64,000 bases of DNA from Rubricoccus marinus (lineage in GTDB: Bacteria; Bacteroidota; Rhodothermia; Rhodothermales; Rubricoccaceae). The notes under the pieces are model-generated. The model saw only the letters and a list, made by a program, of their open reading frames with translations. It searched no databases and was not told the origin of the DNA. Shown here piece by piece: positions 45,798 to 54,641 of the stretch. Location: the NCBI RefSeq assembly GCF_002257665.1, contig NZ_MQWB01000001.1, positions 1,940,745 to 2,004,744 of the forward strand. The letters run 5' to 3'. Each line of letters begins with the position of its first letter. The stretch's first letter is position 1. The position numbers and the translations under genes were made by a program.

Positions 45798-48002
45798 TCA
45801 TCGGGCCGTTCGGCGTCCCCAGCGGACGCGACCGCGGAGGTCCTGCGCCACGCGCGCGGCATCCTGCTGGCCTCTGGCGCTGAAGCCCTCCTCCGCGGCC
45901 AGAGCCAGCCTGCCCGACGCCGCAAGGTCCCCCGCGGCGTAGGCGAGACGCGCGCCGACAAGTGTTAGCGCGGGGTCCAGTCGCGCGGCCCAATCGCCCG
46001 GTTGTTGGAACAAGCGCCAGGCACCCAGCGGGTCCCCCGCCTCCGAACGCAGCAGCGCGCCGAACACGGCGCCCGCCTCGCCAGAGGCCGCGAGCACGTC
46101 CGCCGCACGCACCGTCGCGAGGGAGTCGGCGCGTGGCAAGAGCAGCGTGCGGAGCGTCAGGGGCGAGAGCTGGGATTCCAGCGCGGTCAGCGCCAGCGCC
46201 TGGACGCTATACGGCGGCAGGGCGTCTACCGCGAGGGCGTAGGCCGAATCGGCGCCAGCGGCTCGGGACAGCTGTAGGGCGCGCGCGAGGCCGAGGCGTG
46301 GTGCGGAGAGACCGGCTGTATCTCGCGCCACGAGTGCTCCCAGACGGCGGACGCTGGCCTCTGGCGAACCCGCGAGCATCCGCGCCGATTCCAGCTGCGT
46401 TCGGACGAGGAGCGCCGTCGTGCTATCCGCCAGAGGCTCGCGGGCGCCGGCCTCGAACCGCGCGAGCGCCGTTGCGAGGTCGCCGCGGTCCCACGCGTCG
46501 GCGCCCTCGCGGAACAGGCGGTGCCAGCGCGGGACGTGGTGCGGGCACGCCACTTCGAACAAGGACGGCTGCCCGAAGCGCCACGTGGTATAGGCCACGG
46601 CCTCTGGCGAGACCTCGACGGAGCGCATGTGTGCCGTCCACTCGCGGGTCAGCGACGCCAGAGGCTCACCGTAGGCGGCTTCCCACGAGGCGCCGCCGTA
46701 CACGGCCCGGACCGGCGCAGCGCCACGCTCCGCCAGAAGCCAGGCCACGAAGGCGCCCGTCGTGGAGTAGGCCGCGCCGGCGCGGCCGCCCCAGAAGCCC
46801 AGCGGGTCCATCGCGGCCCGGACCGCCGCGCCGGGATCGCCGATGCCGCCGTCCTCTGGCGCGAGCGTCATCGCGACGGCGACCTGCTGCTCGGGCACCG
46901 GGAGGCCCTCCGGCGGCTCCAGCGCCACCGCTAGCCCCTCTACCAGCCCGATCTTCCACGTCGCCCCGGTAATCGGGCTGGCGAACTCGCGCGCGACGAC
47001 GTGGACCAACTCATGCCCCAGGTCGCCGTCGGCGCGCTCGGCCAGGAGGTGGACCTGAGGCGAGCCCAGCCAGACCGGAACGACGCTCGTCTCGCGCGAT
47101 CCGATCAGCGCCGCCTTGGTCCCGGCGTCGGGGTACAGGTACACGTGGACCGTGGCCTCTGGCGCGACGCCCAACGCCCTCTCTACCTGAGCGCTGCGGT
47201 ACTCCATCTCGTCCGCGATGGCGCGCGCCCTCGCCAGAGGCGTTGCTGTGGGATCGTAGTGCAGCACGGCGCCGCCCGCCTCGATCCGCCCGGGCAGCGC
47301 GCGGCGGAGGTTGGATTCACTCTGGGTGAACCCGAGTGGCGTGCTGAGCGCGTAGGCCGCGACGAGGACGACTGCAATAACGGAGACCAACGCCAGAGGC
47401 CTCCCCCTCCCCTCACCCCGGCGCCACCGTGCGAGCGCAAATCCTCCCACCGCCCACAGCACGGCCACCGCGCGATGCGCTGCCAGCCCCGGGCGTAGCG
47501 CCAGCTCGGCGTCGTAGATCGGGCCGAGCACACCCCCGTAGAGCACGTTGTACACGAACAGCTGCGGGTGCAGCTTAAGCGTCACAACCGTCGGGACCAC
47601 GAGGACGACGAGCCCTCCCAGCGTTAGCCAGAGCCTCTGGCGCCGTACGCTGAACGCGTGCAGCACGTCGGCGCTCGCGAGGCCGAGCAGAACGCTCGGG
47701 GGCACGAACAGCGCGAACAGCGCCAGTCCCAGGCCGTAGCCGCAGTTCGGGCGCCAGAGGAGCGTCGCCGTCAGCATCGCCAGAGGCACGGCCAGCAGCG
47801 CGAGCTGCCGGCGCGCCACGCGCGCCAGAGGTTCGCCTCTTGCGAAGGCGGCCAACCCGCTCCATCCCGCGACGAAGAACGAGAACGCCGCGACGATGGC
47901 GGCGGCCTCGGCGTGGAGCAGGCCGAATACCGGCAGCGGCCAGAGCGCGAGCCCGAGGGCGACGTACGCTAGGGCCGGACGGACCACGCCGGTCTGCGCC
48001 AC
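45798..48002 (-). CDS. Multi-pass membrane protein with MA-like (HExxH) peptidase domain and TPR-like C-terminus
   Basis: 734 residues. The N-terminal 225 residues contain about seven transmembrane helices. A periplasmic domain follows with a gluzincin-like active site, GHELVHVV near 327-334, and a downstream Glu in GLVEGLAVALE. This arrangement resembles peptidase_MA-like proteins. The C-terminal 200 residues are Ala/Arg/Leu-rich and fit TPR-like helices. The first residues use GTG at 48002, one base after the stop of the DUF3078 gene, so translation is coupled. Substrate unknown. Word copies are frequent. Confidence 0.8.
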   Translation of the reverse strand: MAQTGVVRPALAYVALGLALWPLPVFGLLHAEAAAIVAAFSFFVAGWSGLAAFARGEPLARVARRQLALLAVPLAMLTATLLWRPNCGYGLGLALFALFVPPSVLLGLASADVLHAFSVRRQRLWLTLGGLVVLVVPTVVTLKLHPQLFVYNVLYGGVLGPIYDAELALRPGLAAHRAVAVLWAVGGFALARWRRGEGRGRPLALVSVIAVVLVAAYALSTPLGFTQSESNLRRALPGRIEAGGAVLHYDPTATPLARARAIADEMEYRSAQVERALGVAPEATVHVYLYPDAGTKAALIGSRETSVVPVWLGSPQVHLLAERADGDLGHELVHVVAREFASPITGATWKIGLVEGLAVALEPPEGLPVPEQQVAVAMTLAPEDGGIGDPGAAVRAAMDPLGFWGGRAGAAYSTTGAFVAWLLAERGAAPVRAVYGGASWEAAYGEPLASLTREWTAHMRSVEVSPEAVAYTTWRFGQPSLFEVACPHHVPRWHRLFREGADAWDRGDLATALARFEAGAREPLADSTTALLVRTQLESARMLAGSPEASVRRLGALVARDTAGLSAPRLGLARALQLSRAAGADSAYALAVDALPPYSVQALALTALESQLSPLTLRTLLLPRADSLATVRAADVLAASGEAGAVFGALLRSEAGDPLGAWRLFQQPGDWAARLDPALTLVGARLAYAAGDLAASGRLALAAEEGFSARGQQDAARVAQDLRGRVRWGRRTAR

Positions 48003-48003
48003 C

Positions 48004-48894
48004 CTAGAGCAGCGAAAACGCGAGCCCGACCGCGAGGGACTGCCGCAGCTGCACGTCCTCGGTCACGTCGCGGTCGTACAGCGCCGCGGCGTCCAGCGTG
48101 ACGTTGAGAAACGAGTTGACGTTCATCGTGAGGCGGTTCTCGAAGAGAATGTCTGGCGCCTGGTTACCCAGTTGGTTGAACGCCTGGAATGCCATCAACC
48201 GGCTGGAGAGCGTCACGTTCTCGACGATCTCGCGGCGGTACCGGAGCTCGGAATCCAGTCCGGCCTGCACGCGGAACGCCTCATCCGGACTATTGCCGTA
48301 GATCGCGCGCAACCGCTCGATCCCGACGTAGGTCTCCTTCAGCCCGAGGCCCACCCGAGCGGTAAAGCCCGCGCCCGGGTCATAGACGACGCCAGCCGAC
48401 TGCGAGAGGACGAGCGGCGCGAACGCATCGGCGACCTTGACGCGCCCTTCGGTCTCGCGAGGCAGGTCCGGGTACTCCCCGGCCTCTGGCGAGTAGTCGT
48501 AGCCCGCGATGAACTGGGTCCGGGCGGCGAGAGAGAGCGACGGCCGGAACGGGCCGCCCGTCTCCACTTCGAGCCCGTAGGCGTACCGCGCGATGTCGTC
48601 GGACTTGCGGAAGCCCAGCGTGTCTTGCTTGAGTAAACCGAGCGCCAGACGCACCTCGTGGGCCTGCCGGAGCCCGCCGCTCACGCGGTAGAAGATGCCT
48701 TCCGAGCGCGCGGAGAACGCGACAGCGTCGATCCCCCCTTCTTGCCAGTTGCTGTACTGGGCTTGGGAGCCCGCGAACTGGAGGGTGAGATCACGTAGCC
48801 AGCCGTCGGCGGCTTCGAGCGTATCGGGCGCGCTCGGCTGCGCCGCGGCGGCGGCAGAAAAGAGGACGAGGAAGAGGACAGGAAGACGCTTCAC
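48004..48894 (-). CDS. DUF3078-family outer-membrane protein
   Basis: 296 residues from a GTG at 48894 that begins a signal peptide (VKRLPVLFLVLFSAAAAAQ). The family start SQAQYSNWQEGG lies near residue 40, then alternating strands to a final LAVGLAFSLL, consistent with a beta-barrel. DUF3078 proteins occur throughout Bacteroidota; their function is unknown. An earlier in-frame GTG at 48927 would add 11 polar residues. It is the first gene of an operon containing the MA-like peptidase, T9SS plug, lipoprotein and metalloprotease genes, which suggests an envelope or secretion role. Confidence 0.85.
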   Translation of the reverse strand: MKRLPVLFLVLFSAAAAAQPSAPDTLEAADGWLRDLTLQFAGSQAQYSNWQEGGIDAVAFSARSEGIFYRVSGGLRQAHEVRLALGLLKQDTLGFRKSDDIARYAYGLEVETGGPFRPSLSLAARTQFIAGYDYSPEAGEYPDLPRETEGRVKVADAFAPLVLSQSAGVVYDPGAGFTARVGLGLKETYVGIERLRAIYGNSPDEAFRVQAGLDSELRYRREIVENVTLSSRLMAFQAFNQLGNQAPDILFENRLTMNVNSFLNVTLDAAALYDRDVTEDVQLRQSLAVGLAFSLL

Positions 48895-48933
48895 AGAACC
48901 AGATAAAGATGTGCCAGGGACCGACACGAAAAA

Positions 48934-48959
48934 CGGCCGTACCCGGAGAGGTACGGCCG
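48934..48959 (-). terminator. Rho-independent terminator of the histone-like gene
   Basis: Stem CGGCCGTACC/GGTACGGCCG with a 6-base loop, followed on the minus strand by five T. It begins 28 bp after the stop of the histone-like gene and ends before the DUF3078 gene. Confidence 0.85.
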
Positions 48960-48987
48960 CAGCGCAGAGCGCGGAGAGAGACCGGGA

Positions 48988-49167
48988 TTACTCCGCGTTC
49001 TTCTTCTCCTGGACGTCGTTGCGGATGTCCTGGGCCTTAGCCTTGATCTCCTGCATCGTCTTGCGGATGCGGGTGCCGGCTGCCTTGTTGCCCTTTTCGT
49101 AGAACTTCTTGAAGTCGTCCTCGGAGTTCTCGAGCATCTCCTTGAGGTCGTCGTAGTGGTTAGCCAT
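48988..49167 (-). CDS. Histone H1-like small basic DNA-binding protein
   Basis: 59 residues from ATG 49167: MANHYDDLKEMLENSEDDF, then KKFYEKGNKAAGTRIRKTMQ, then a coiled tail EIKAKAQDIRNDVQEKKN. This matches the short H1-like (Hc1-related) proteins of Bacteroidota and Salinibacter, whose YEKGNKAAGTR segment is highly conserved. It should bind and compact DNA. It has a separate, strong terminator and a pyrimidine-rich leader, so it is likely an abundant single-gene transcript. Confidence 0.88.
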   Translation of the reverse strand: MANHYDDLKEMLENSEDDFKKFYEKGNKAAGTRIRKTMQEIKAKAQDIRNDVQEKKNAE

Positions 49168-49297
49168 TGTGGCGAAGGGGGAGGGTGGAAATGAGGGGCC
49201 GCAGAGGTTCTAGTGCCCCAGCGGATGTGAGATCAACTTAACCCGCCAGAGGCAGGTGTTCAACGCGAAACCCGCTTTCTTGCGCCCTAGGGCAGGG

Positions 49298-49975
49298 TCA
49301 CGAGCTGGAATCGCGGATCCGCATGCCCTCCGGGCGCCCCGGACGGCGCAGCGCGGACCTGCGGATGGCCACCACGGGGACTCGCTCCAACCCTATGCGC
49401 TGCAAGACCTTGGCATCGGGCACTCTGGCGGCTTCGGCGTCACCTGTGCCCTCACCTCCGGCCTCTGGCGGTTGCCCGAGGACCAGCACGGCTTCGGCGC
49501 CCAGTTTTTCTGCCAGAGCGGCGCTAAACGGGCCCGGATCCACTTCTCGGACCCCGTTTCCGTCGCCAGAGGCGATCGTCAGGACGACCGGAACGGCCCG
49601 CTGCCGGCACAAATCTGCGAGCCAACTCACGCGTCCGACCGAGCCGTCGGCGCGGGCGAGGCCGCGGTCGACGCCGCTCACGCGGACGGCGTGGACGCCC
49701 GCTTCGGAGAGCTCGTGGACGATCTGACGGTTGAGGTCCCGGCCGGCCCGTTCCGCGAGCGCTTCGGCCTCTGGCGTCGCGAGTTCGAGCGCGCCGTCGC
49801 GCCGGGCGACCGTCGCGCCAGAGGCTTCAAGCGCGCGCTCCGCCGCTTCGCCGAGGCCGTGGACGACGACAATGCCGTCGCCGCCGGCGTCGTGGCGGGC
49901 CTTGAGGTCCCGGGCGAGGCCGGTCAGGAAGAGGGGGTCGCCGAGGTAGTAGGCGTCGAGGTAGAGGACGAACAT
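49298..49975 (-). CDS. Amino acid kinase-fold protein, ArgB-like and divergent
   Basis: 225 residues from ATG 49975. The order of segments resembles acetylglutamate kinase: an N-terminal strand, IVVVHGLGEAAERAL (where ArgB has VVHGGG), LNRQIVHELSEAGVHAVRVSG near the N-acetylglutamate-binding position, and late VVLTIASGDGNGVREVDPG with ALAEKLGAEAVLVLGQ. The glycine-rich loop is reduced (HGLG instead of HGGG), and the protein is shorter than the usual 250-300 residues, so it may have altered substrate or be inactive. No other arginine gene is adjacent. The C-terminus, RIRDSSS, is unlike ArgB. Confidence 0.6.
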   Translation of the reverse strand: MFVLYLDAYYLGDPLFLTGLARDLKARHDAGGDGIVVVHGLGEAAERALEASGATVARRDGALELATPEAEALAERAGRDLNRQIVHELSEAGVHAVRVSGVDRGLARADGSVGRVSWLADLCRQRAVPVVLTIASGDGNGVREVDPGPFSAALAEKLGAEAVLVLGQPPEAGGEGTGDAEAARVPDAKVLQRIGLERVPVVAIRRSALRRPGRPEGMRIRDSSS

Positions 49976-50122
49976 CGCGGGATCGGAAAGGGCGTCAGAG
50001 ACGAGAAGCCTCTGGCGGCGTTCCACATGCGCCCTACAGGCCCTCTTCAGGCAATCCTCAGAACCCCCGAGAGGCCCGGCGCCTATCGTAGAAGCTCCTT
50101 CGTCCACACCACCGATTCCACT

Positions 50123-50722
50123 ATGCGCTCTCTGCGTATCCCAGCAGTCGCCGTCCTCGCTGCCGCCTTCGCGATGGCCGGCTGCGACAACGGCCCCAAC
50201 ACCCGGACCTACACCGCCGACCTCTCGGCCCTCAACGGCTCCGGCGCCTCTGGCGTTGCCACGATCACCGTCGACAACGAGTCCAACGTGGTGAGCGTGA
50301 GCCTCACCGCCAGCGGCCTGGACGATACGATCCACGCGCAGCACGTCCATTCGGCCGGCTCCATCATCTCCTCCTGCCCCACCGCCGCGGACGACGCCAA
50401 CAGCGACGGCTACGTGGACGTGGTGGAGGGTCTGCCCAAGTACGGCCCCATCATCCTCCCGCTCGACAACGACATCTCGGGCGCGGACGCGAACGTCTCC
50501 GGCTTCCCGACCGGCACGTCGATCGACTACACCACCTCCGCCCCTCGCGCTGACGTGGCGGACGCCGTCGACAACGACGGCTTCCTGGACTTCCAGGACT
50601 GGGCCATCGTCGTGCACGGCACCACGGAGGACCTGCCGAGCACGGTCGCCACGCTGCCCGGATCGGGCCTGTCCAACCAGGTCACGCTCCCCGTCGCCTG
50701 CGGCGCCATCCGCTTCCAGTAA
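50123..50722 (+). CDS. CHRD-domain-like lipoprotein
   Basis: 199 residues with a lipobox (FAMAGCDN). The mature part resembles CHRD domains: TYTADLSALNGSGASGVATI at the start, VSVSLTASGLDDTIHAQHVHSAG (the usual HAxHIHxG site) and a C-terminal LPVACGAIRF. CHRD domains were named for chordin and occur in bacterial secreted proteins; function unknown. ATG 50123 starts the signal peptide. Followed by a clear terminator. The word codes GASG near residue 42. Confidence 0.8.
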   Translation: MRSLRIPAVAVLAAAFAMAGCDNGPNTRTYTADLSALNGSGASGVATITVDNESNVVSVSLTASGLDDTIHAQHVHSAGSIISSCPTAADDANSDGYVDVVEGLPKYGPIILPLDNDISGADANVSGFPTGTSIDYTTSAPRADVADAVDNDGFLDFQDWAIVVHGTTEDLPSTVATLPGSGLSNQVTLPVACGAIRFQ

Positions 50723-50753
50723 GCGGCTCGCCTGACGGACGCCTCTGGCGTGT

Positions 50754-50787
50754 GCGGCGGCTCTCTGCGGAGGGCCGCCGCTTTTTT
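50754..50787 (+). terminator. Rho-independent terminator of the CHRD lipoprotein gene
   Basis: GCGGCGGCTCTC pairs with GAGGGCCGCCGC around a short loop, followed by six T. It is not made from the iterated word, although a word copy lies on either side. Confidence 0.85.
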
Positions 50788-50831
50788 GTGCGCCTCTGGC
50801 GGCACGAGTCCCGCCGCCAGAGGCCAGGCCG

Positions 50832-52061
50832 CTAGGCGCGCTCCATGCCGAAGCGCTCGCGGTCGGCGTCCAGCCGCTGGCGCAGGTCCTCGAACGTGTC
50901 GCCGCCGTAGCGCTCCACGAGGGCTTCGGCAATGGTCCAGGCGACGGTCGCCTCGGCGACCGTGCTGGCGGCGGGCACGCTGGTCACGTCGCTGCGCTCG
51001 TAGCGCGTCGGCTGCGCCTCGCCCGTTTCCAGATCCACGCTCGCCAGAGGTCTGATCAGCGTCGGGATGGGCTTCATCGCGCCGCGCACGACGATGGGCA
51101 TCCCGTTGCTGACGCCGCCTTCGACGCCGCCGGCGTGGTTGCTCTCGCGGCGGTACGCGCCTCTGGCGTCGCGCGAGATCGGGTCGTGGACCTCGGAGCC
51201 CGGCGTGCGGCCGGCGGCCCAGCCGTCGCCCACCTCGGCGGCCTTTTGCGCCTGGATGGAGAGGATGGCTTGCGCGAGGCGGCCGTCCAGGCGGCGGTCC
51301 CAGTGCACGTAGCTGCCGAGGCCAGGCGGCACGCCGGTCACGATGACCTCGTACACGCCACCCAGCGTGTCGCCGGCGGCCTTGGCCTCCTTGATGTGCG
51401 CGATGGTGCGCTCGGTGAGGTCGGCGTCCAGCATCCGCGTCTCGCTCGCGTCGGCGGCTTCGTAGAGCGCGCGGGCGCCGCCGCTGGCGAGGAGCGCGTC
51501 GCGCCCTTCGCGCCAGAGGCCGGGGTCGTCCATGCCCACCTCGCCGATGCGTAGCACGTGGGAGCCGACCTCGATGCCGAGCGCGCGCAGCATCTGCCGC
51601 GCGACCGAGCAGCACGCGACGCGCATGGCGGTCTCACGCGCGCTGGAGCGGTCGATGACGGGCCGCACGTCGGGGCCGTGGGGCGCCCGGTCGAACCCGT
51701 ATTTCTGGGCGCCTGCCAGGTCCGCGTGTCCCGGGCGTGGCATTGTGATCCCGTCCACGCCTTCGCCGGTCCCGCCAGCGGCCATGACCTCGGGCCACCC
51801 CGCGCGGTCCTTTTCAAAGGCAGCGTTGGCGAGGTGCAGCGCGATGGGGCTGCCCATCGTGTGGGAAAACCGGAGGCCCGAGAGCACGCTCACTTTGTCG
51901 CGCTCGATCTTGGCGCGGCCGCCGCGCCCGAAGCCCAGCCAGCGGCGCGAGAGGTGCTCGTCCAGGTCGGCGGCGGTGACGGGGACGCCCGCGGGCATCC
52001 CTTCGACAATCCCGACGAGGGCCGGGCCGTGGGACTCGCCGGCGGTGAGGTAGCGGATCAT
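50832..52061 (-). CDS. aroC: Chorismate synthase
   Basis: 409 residues. Converts 5-enolpyruvylshikimate 3-phosphate to chorismate, the last shikimate step, using reduced FMN without net redox. Family signatures are GESHGPALVGIVEG at the N-terminus, the GRGGRAKIERDKV loop, RPGHADLAGAQKYGFD, SSARETAMRVA and the late SNHAGGVEGGVSNG. The start at 52061 (MIRYLTAGESHG) is canonical. No other aromatic gene is adjacent. Word copies are present, one coding GLWRE in a surface loop. Confidence 0.98.
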   Translation of the reverse strand: MIRYLTAGESHGPALVGIVEGMPAGVPVTAADLDEHLSRRWLGFGRGGRAKIERDKVSVLSGLRFSHTMGSPIALHLANAAFEKDRAGWPEVMAAGGTGEGVDGITMPRPGHADLAGAQKYGFDRAPHGPDVRPVIDRSSARETAMRVACCSVARQMLRALGIEVGSHVLRIGEVGMDDPGLWREGRDALLASGGARALYEAADASETRMLDADLTERTIAHIKEAKAAGDTLGGVYEVIVTGVPPGLGSYVHWDRRLDGRLAQAILSIQAQKAAEVGDGWAAGRTPGSEVHDPISRDARGAYRRESNHAGGVEGGVSNGMPIVVRGAMKPIPTLIRPLASVDLETGEAQPTRYERSDVTSVPAASTVAEATVAWTIAEALVERYGGDTFEDLRQRLDADRERFGMERA

Positions 52062-52140
52062 GGTGGTGCGGGGGAAACGGCCGCAAGATCGCGGCGCGGC
52101 GCGGCCTCTGGCGTGATCTTCGGGCGTAGCCCATCGCGCC

Positions 52141-52968
52141 GTGCCCCGTTTCCTCCTCGTTGGCGAAGTCCTGTGGGACGCGCTCCCGCGCGGCCTCTTC
52201 CTCGGCGGCGCGCCTTTCAACGTCGCTGCGCACCTCCAGCGTCTTGGAGAACCGGTCCGCCTCGTGACGCGCGTCGGCGCCGACGAGTTGGGCCGTGAGG
52301 CGCGCAGGCGGATCGCGGCCACAGGCCTCGACGCCTCTGGCGTGCAGACCGACCCGTCCCTCCCAACGGGGTTCGTGCGCGTGGGCGTCGACGCCTCTGG
52401 CGACGCTCGGTACGACATCCTGGCGCCGGCCGCGTGGGACGCCATCGCGCCGCCAGAGGCCGGTGCCGAGGTCGTCGTGTTCGGCACGCTCGCGCAACGC
52501 GACGCCCGGAGCCGCGCCGCCATCCGGGGCCTCTGGCGCGGAGCCCGCGTGCGCGTGCTGGACCTCAACCTCCGCCCGCCGCACGTCTCGCCAGAGGTGA
52601 TCGAGGCGTCCCTGCGCGCGGCCGACATCGTCAAGCTCAACGCGGAGGAGTTGAAAGCGCTGCGCGAGCAGTTCGCGCTGGCCTCTGGCGGGGCGATGGC
52701 GCTGCGCGACCTCGCCGAGCGGTTCAGCCTCGCGAGCGTGTGCGTCACGCGCGGCGCCAGAGGCGCGCGGCTGTTGCACGACGGCGAGGCGTTTGACCAC
52801 GCCGGGTGCGCCGCCGAGGTGCGCGACACCGTCGGCGCGGGCGACGCGTTTCTGGCCGCGCTCCTCTCGGGCCTGTTTCGCGGCGACCCGCCCGCAGACG
52901 TGCTGGACCGCGCCAACCGGCTCGGCGCCCAGGTCGCGGGCGTCGAGGGCGCGCTGTTGCCGGCCTGA
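52141..52968 (+). CDS. PfkB-family carbohydrate kinase
   Basis: 275 residues from GTG 52141. The N-terminal GEVLWDALP with GGAPFNVAAHLQRLG is the sugar-binding region of fructokinase-like PfkB proteins, and the C-terminal DTVGAGDAFLAALLSG holds the anion hole and catalytic Asp. Fructose or a related sugar is likely; activity unproved. It is cytoplasmic. At least eight copies of the iterated word occur in 828 bp, one of the highest densities in the window. A word palindrome begins with the base after the stop codon. Confidence 0.92.
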   Translation: MPRFLLVGEVLWDALPRGLFLGGAPFNVAAHLQRLGEPVRLVTRVGADELGREARRRIAATGLDASGVQTDPSLPTGFVRVGVDASGDARYDILAPAAWDAIAPPEAGAEVVVFGTLAQRDARSRAAIRGLWRGARVRVLDLNLRPPHVSPEVIEASLRAADIVKLNAEELKALREQFALASGGAMALRDLAERFSLASVCVTRGARGARLLHDGEAFDHAGCAAEVRDTVGAGDAFLAALLSGLFRGDPPADVLDRANRLGAQVAGVEGALLPA

Positions 52969-52986
52969 GCCTCTGGCGCCAGAGGC
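52969..52986. repeat. 18-bp head-to-head palindrome of the iterated word between convergent genes
   Basis: GCCTCTGGCGCCAGAGGC immediately after the PfkB stop codon and 21 bp before the HtrA stop codon. A further single copy follows at 53000-53008. Confidence 0.85.
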
Positions 52987-53007
52987 GCTAGTGGCCTCCG
53001 CCAGAGG

Positions 53008-54564
53008 CTACTCGACGAAGGGCGAGAGCAGGTCGTAGAACGCCGTGATACCGTCCGGGCGGCGCACGCGGAGAAGCGCGGGCGAGTCGGTCTGGGCGAG
53101 GCGGTCGAGGATGATCTGCGCGTCCTCGGCGGAGCCCACGACGGTGCCCTCCACCTCGGTCACGACCGTCCCACGCGGCAGGCCGTCCTCGTCGGCCGCG
53201 CTGCCGCTCTCGATGGCTTCGACGAACGCGCCAGAGGCCACGCCGAACGTGCGGCGGTCGTCGGGCGTGAGGTCGCGGAAGCGCACGCCCCAGTCGGTCG
53301 CGCGGGCGCGTGGGATGTCTGCCGGTGCGGGGGTCCGGGGCGACGGTGGTGGCGCAGCACCGCCCGCGATCCACGATTGCAGGCCGGGATCGTCGTAGCC
53401 CACGAGCGACGTCTGGAGGCGGAGGCGTTCGCCAGCGCGCCAGATCGTGAGGTCCAGGCGATCGGCTGGTTGCGCGAGGGCAACGCGGCTCTGGAAGCGG
53501 TTGGTGGCGTCTACGGCCACGCCGTTGACTTCGAGCAGCACGTCGCCGGCTTCCAGGCCTGCACGGGCACCGGGGCCGCCGGAGTACACGTCACTGACGA
53601 GTACGCCGGCGATGCGGTCCATGCCGCGCTCGCGCGCATTCGCCGCCGTCATCTCGCCCACCTGAATCCCCACGTAGCCGCGCCGGACCTCGCCAAACGC
53701 GATGAGGTCCTCGGCCACGCGACGCGCGAGGTTGGCGGGCGCCGCGAAGCCGTATCCCTGGCTTACGCCGGCTTGATCGTCCGTGGCGATAGCGGTCACG
53801 ATGCCGATCACCTCGCCGTCGAGGTTGACGAGCGCGCCGCCGGAGTTGCCCTGGTTGATCGGCGCGTCGGTCTGAATAAAGTCCTCGATGAACACTTCGT
53901 TCTGGATCGCGCCAACGGATCGACCGAGCGCGGACACAATGCCCTGCGTGACCGTCCCGGTCAGCCGGAACGGGCTACCGACCGCCAGCACCCACTCCCC
54001 CACTTCGAGCTGGTCCGAGTCCCCGAGCCGGGCAACGGGCAACGGCTCTTCGCCCCCGACGCCGACCTCCAGCAGACGGAGCACGGCCAGGTCTGTTGTC
54101 GGATCACGGCCCACCACCTCGGCGGCGTACTCGCGCTTGTCCGTCAGCACAACTGTGACGCGGCGGCCGCCTTCGAGCACGTGCGCGTTGGTGAGGACGT
54201 AGCCCGCCGGCGAAATGATGACGCCGCTGCCCGCCGTCGTGCGCGGCCCGTAGAACGGGTCCCCGCCCGCTTCGGCGCCGTCGACCTCGATGTAAACGAC
54301 GGCCGCCGTCGCGCGGCTCGCGACCGTCGTGAAGAGCCGGTTGAGCGTGCGAAGCTCGGGGATCTCCTCCGTCGGCAACGCCTCCTCGTCGTCCTCGTCC
54401 GGCCCGATCTGGATCGGCTCCGGCTCCACCGCCGACGGCGCAAACGGGGCCTGGCCTCTGGCGACGGATTCGGGCGCGGGCTGGCCCATACGGGCCACGG
54501 GGAGCCCGATAAGGATGCCCACAGCGATGAGGGCGAGAGCGAACAGGATGCGGCGGACGGTCAC
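53008..54564 (-). CDS. HtrA/DegP-family serine protease with two PDZ domains
   Basis: 518 residues from GTG 54564. One N-terminal transmembrane or signal segment (ILFALALIAVGILIG) places it in the periplasm. The trypsin-like domain has His 128 (TNAHVLEGG), Asp 158 (TTDLAVL) and Ser 241 (GNSGGAL). PDZ1 (about 300-390) starts at GYVGIQVGEM; after a Pro-rich linker, PDZ2 (about 420-510) starts at WGVRFRDL. It degrades or holds misfolded envelope proteins. The signal is followed by an acidic linker (PDEDDEEALP). ATG is absent near the family start, so GTG is used. Confidence 0.94.
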   Translation of the reverse strand: MTVRRILFALALIAVGILIGLPVARMGQPAPESVARGQAPFAPSAVEPEPIQIGPDEDDEEALPTEEIPELRTLNRLFTTVASRATAAVVYIEVDGAEAGGDPFYGPRTTAGSGVIISPAGYVLTNAHVLEGGRRVTVVLTDKREYAAEVVGRDPTTDLAVLRLLEVGVGGEEPLPVARLGDSDQLEVGEWVLAVGSPFRLTGTVTQGIVSALGRSVGAIQNEVFIEDFIQTDAPINQGNSGGALVNLDGEVIGIVTAIATDDQAGVSQGYGFAAPANLARRVAEDLIAFGEVRRGYVGIQVGEMTAANARERGMDRIAGVLVSDVYSGGPGARAGLEAGDVLLEVNGVAVDATNRFQSRVALAQPADRLDLTIWRAGERLRLQTSLVGYDDPGLQSWIAGGAAPPPSPRTPAPADIPRARATDWGVRFRDLTPDDRRTFGVASGAFVEAIESGSAADEDGLPRGTVVTEVEGTVVGSAEDAQIILDRLAQTDSPALLRVRRPDGITAFYDLLSPFVE

Positions 54565-54641
54565 GTGCAGTGAGCGCGGGAAGGGTCGGTAACATACGCG
54601 GGAGGCCGGAGATTTCGCCTCCCTCGCCCCTCCCAAACCGG

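Noticed and set aside
49976..50932. N-terminal extension of the ArgB-like protein into the CHRD gene
   Set aside because: The region is the complement of the CHRD gene, which has a lipobox and its own terminator; ATG 49975 gives a sensible start.
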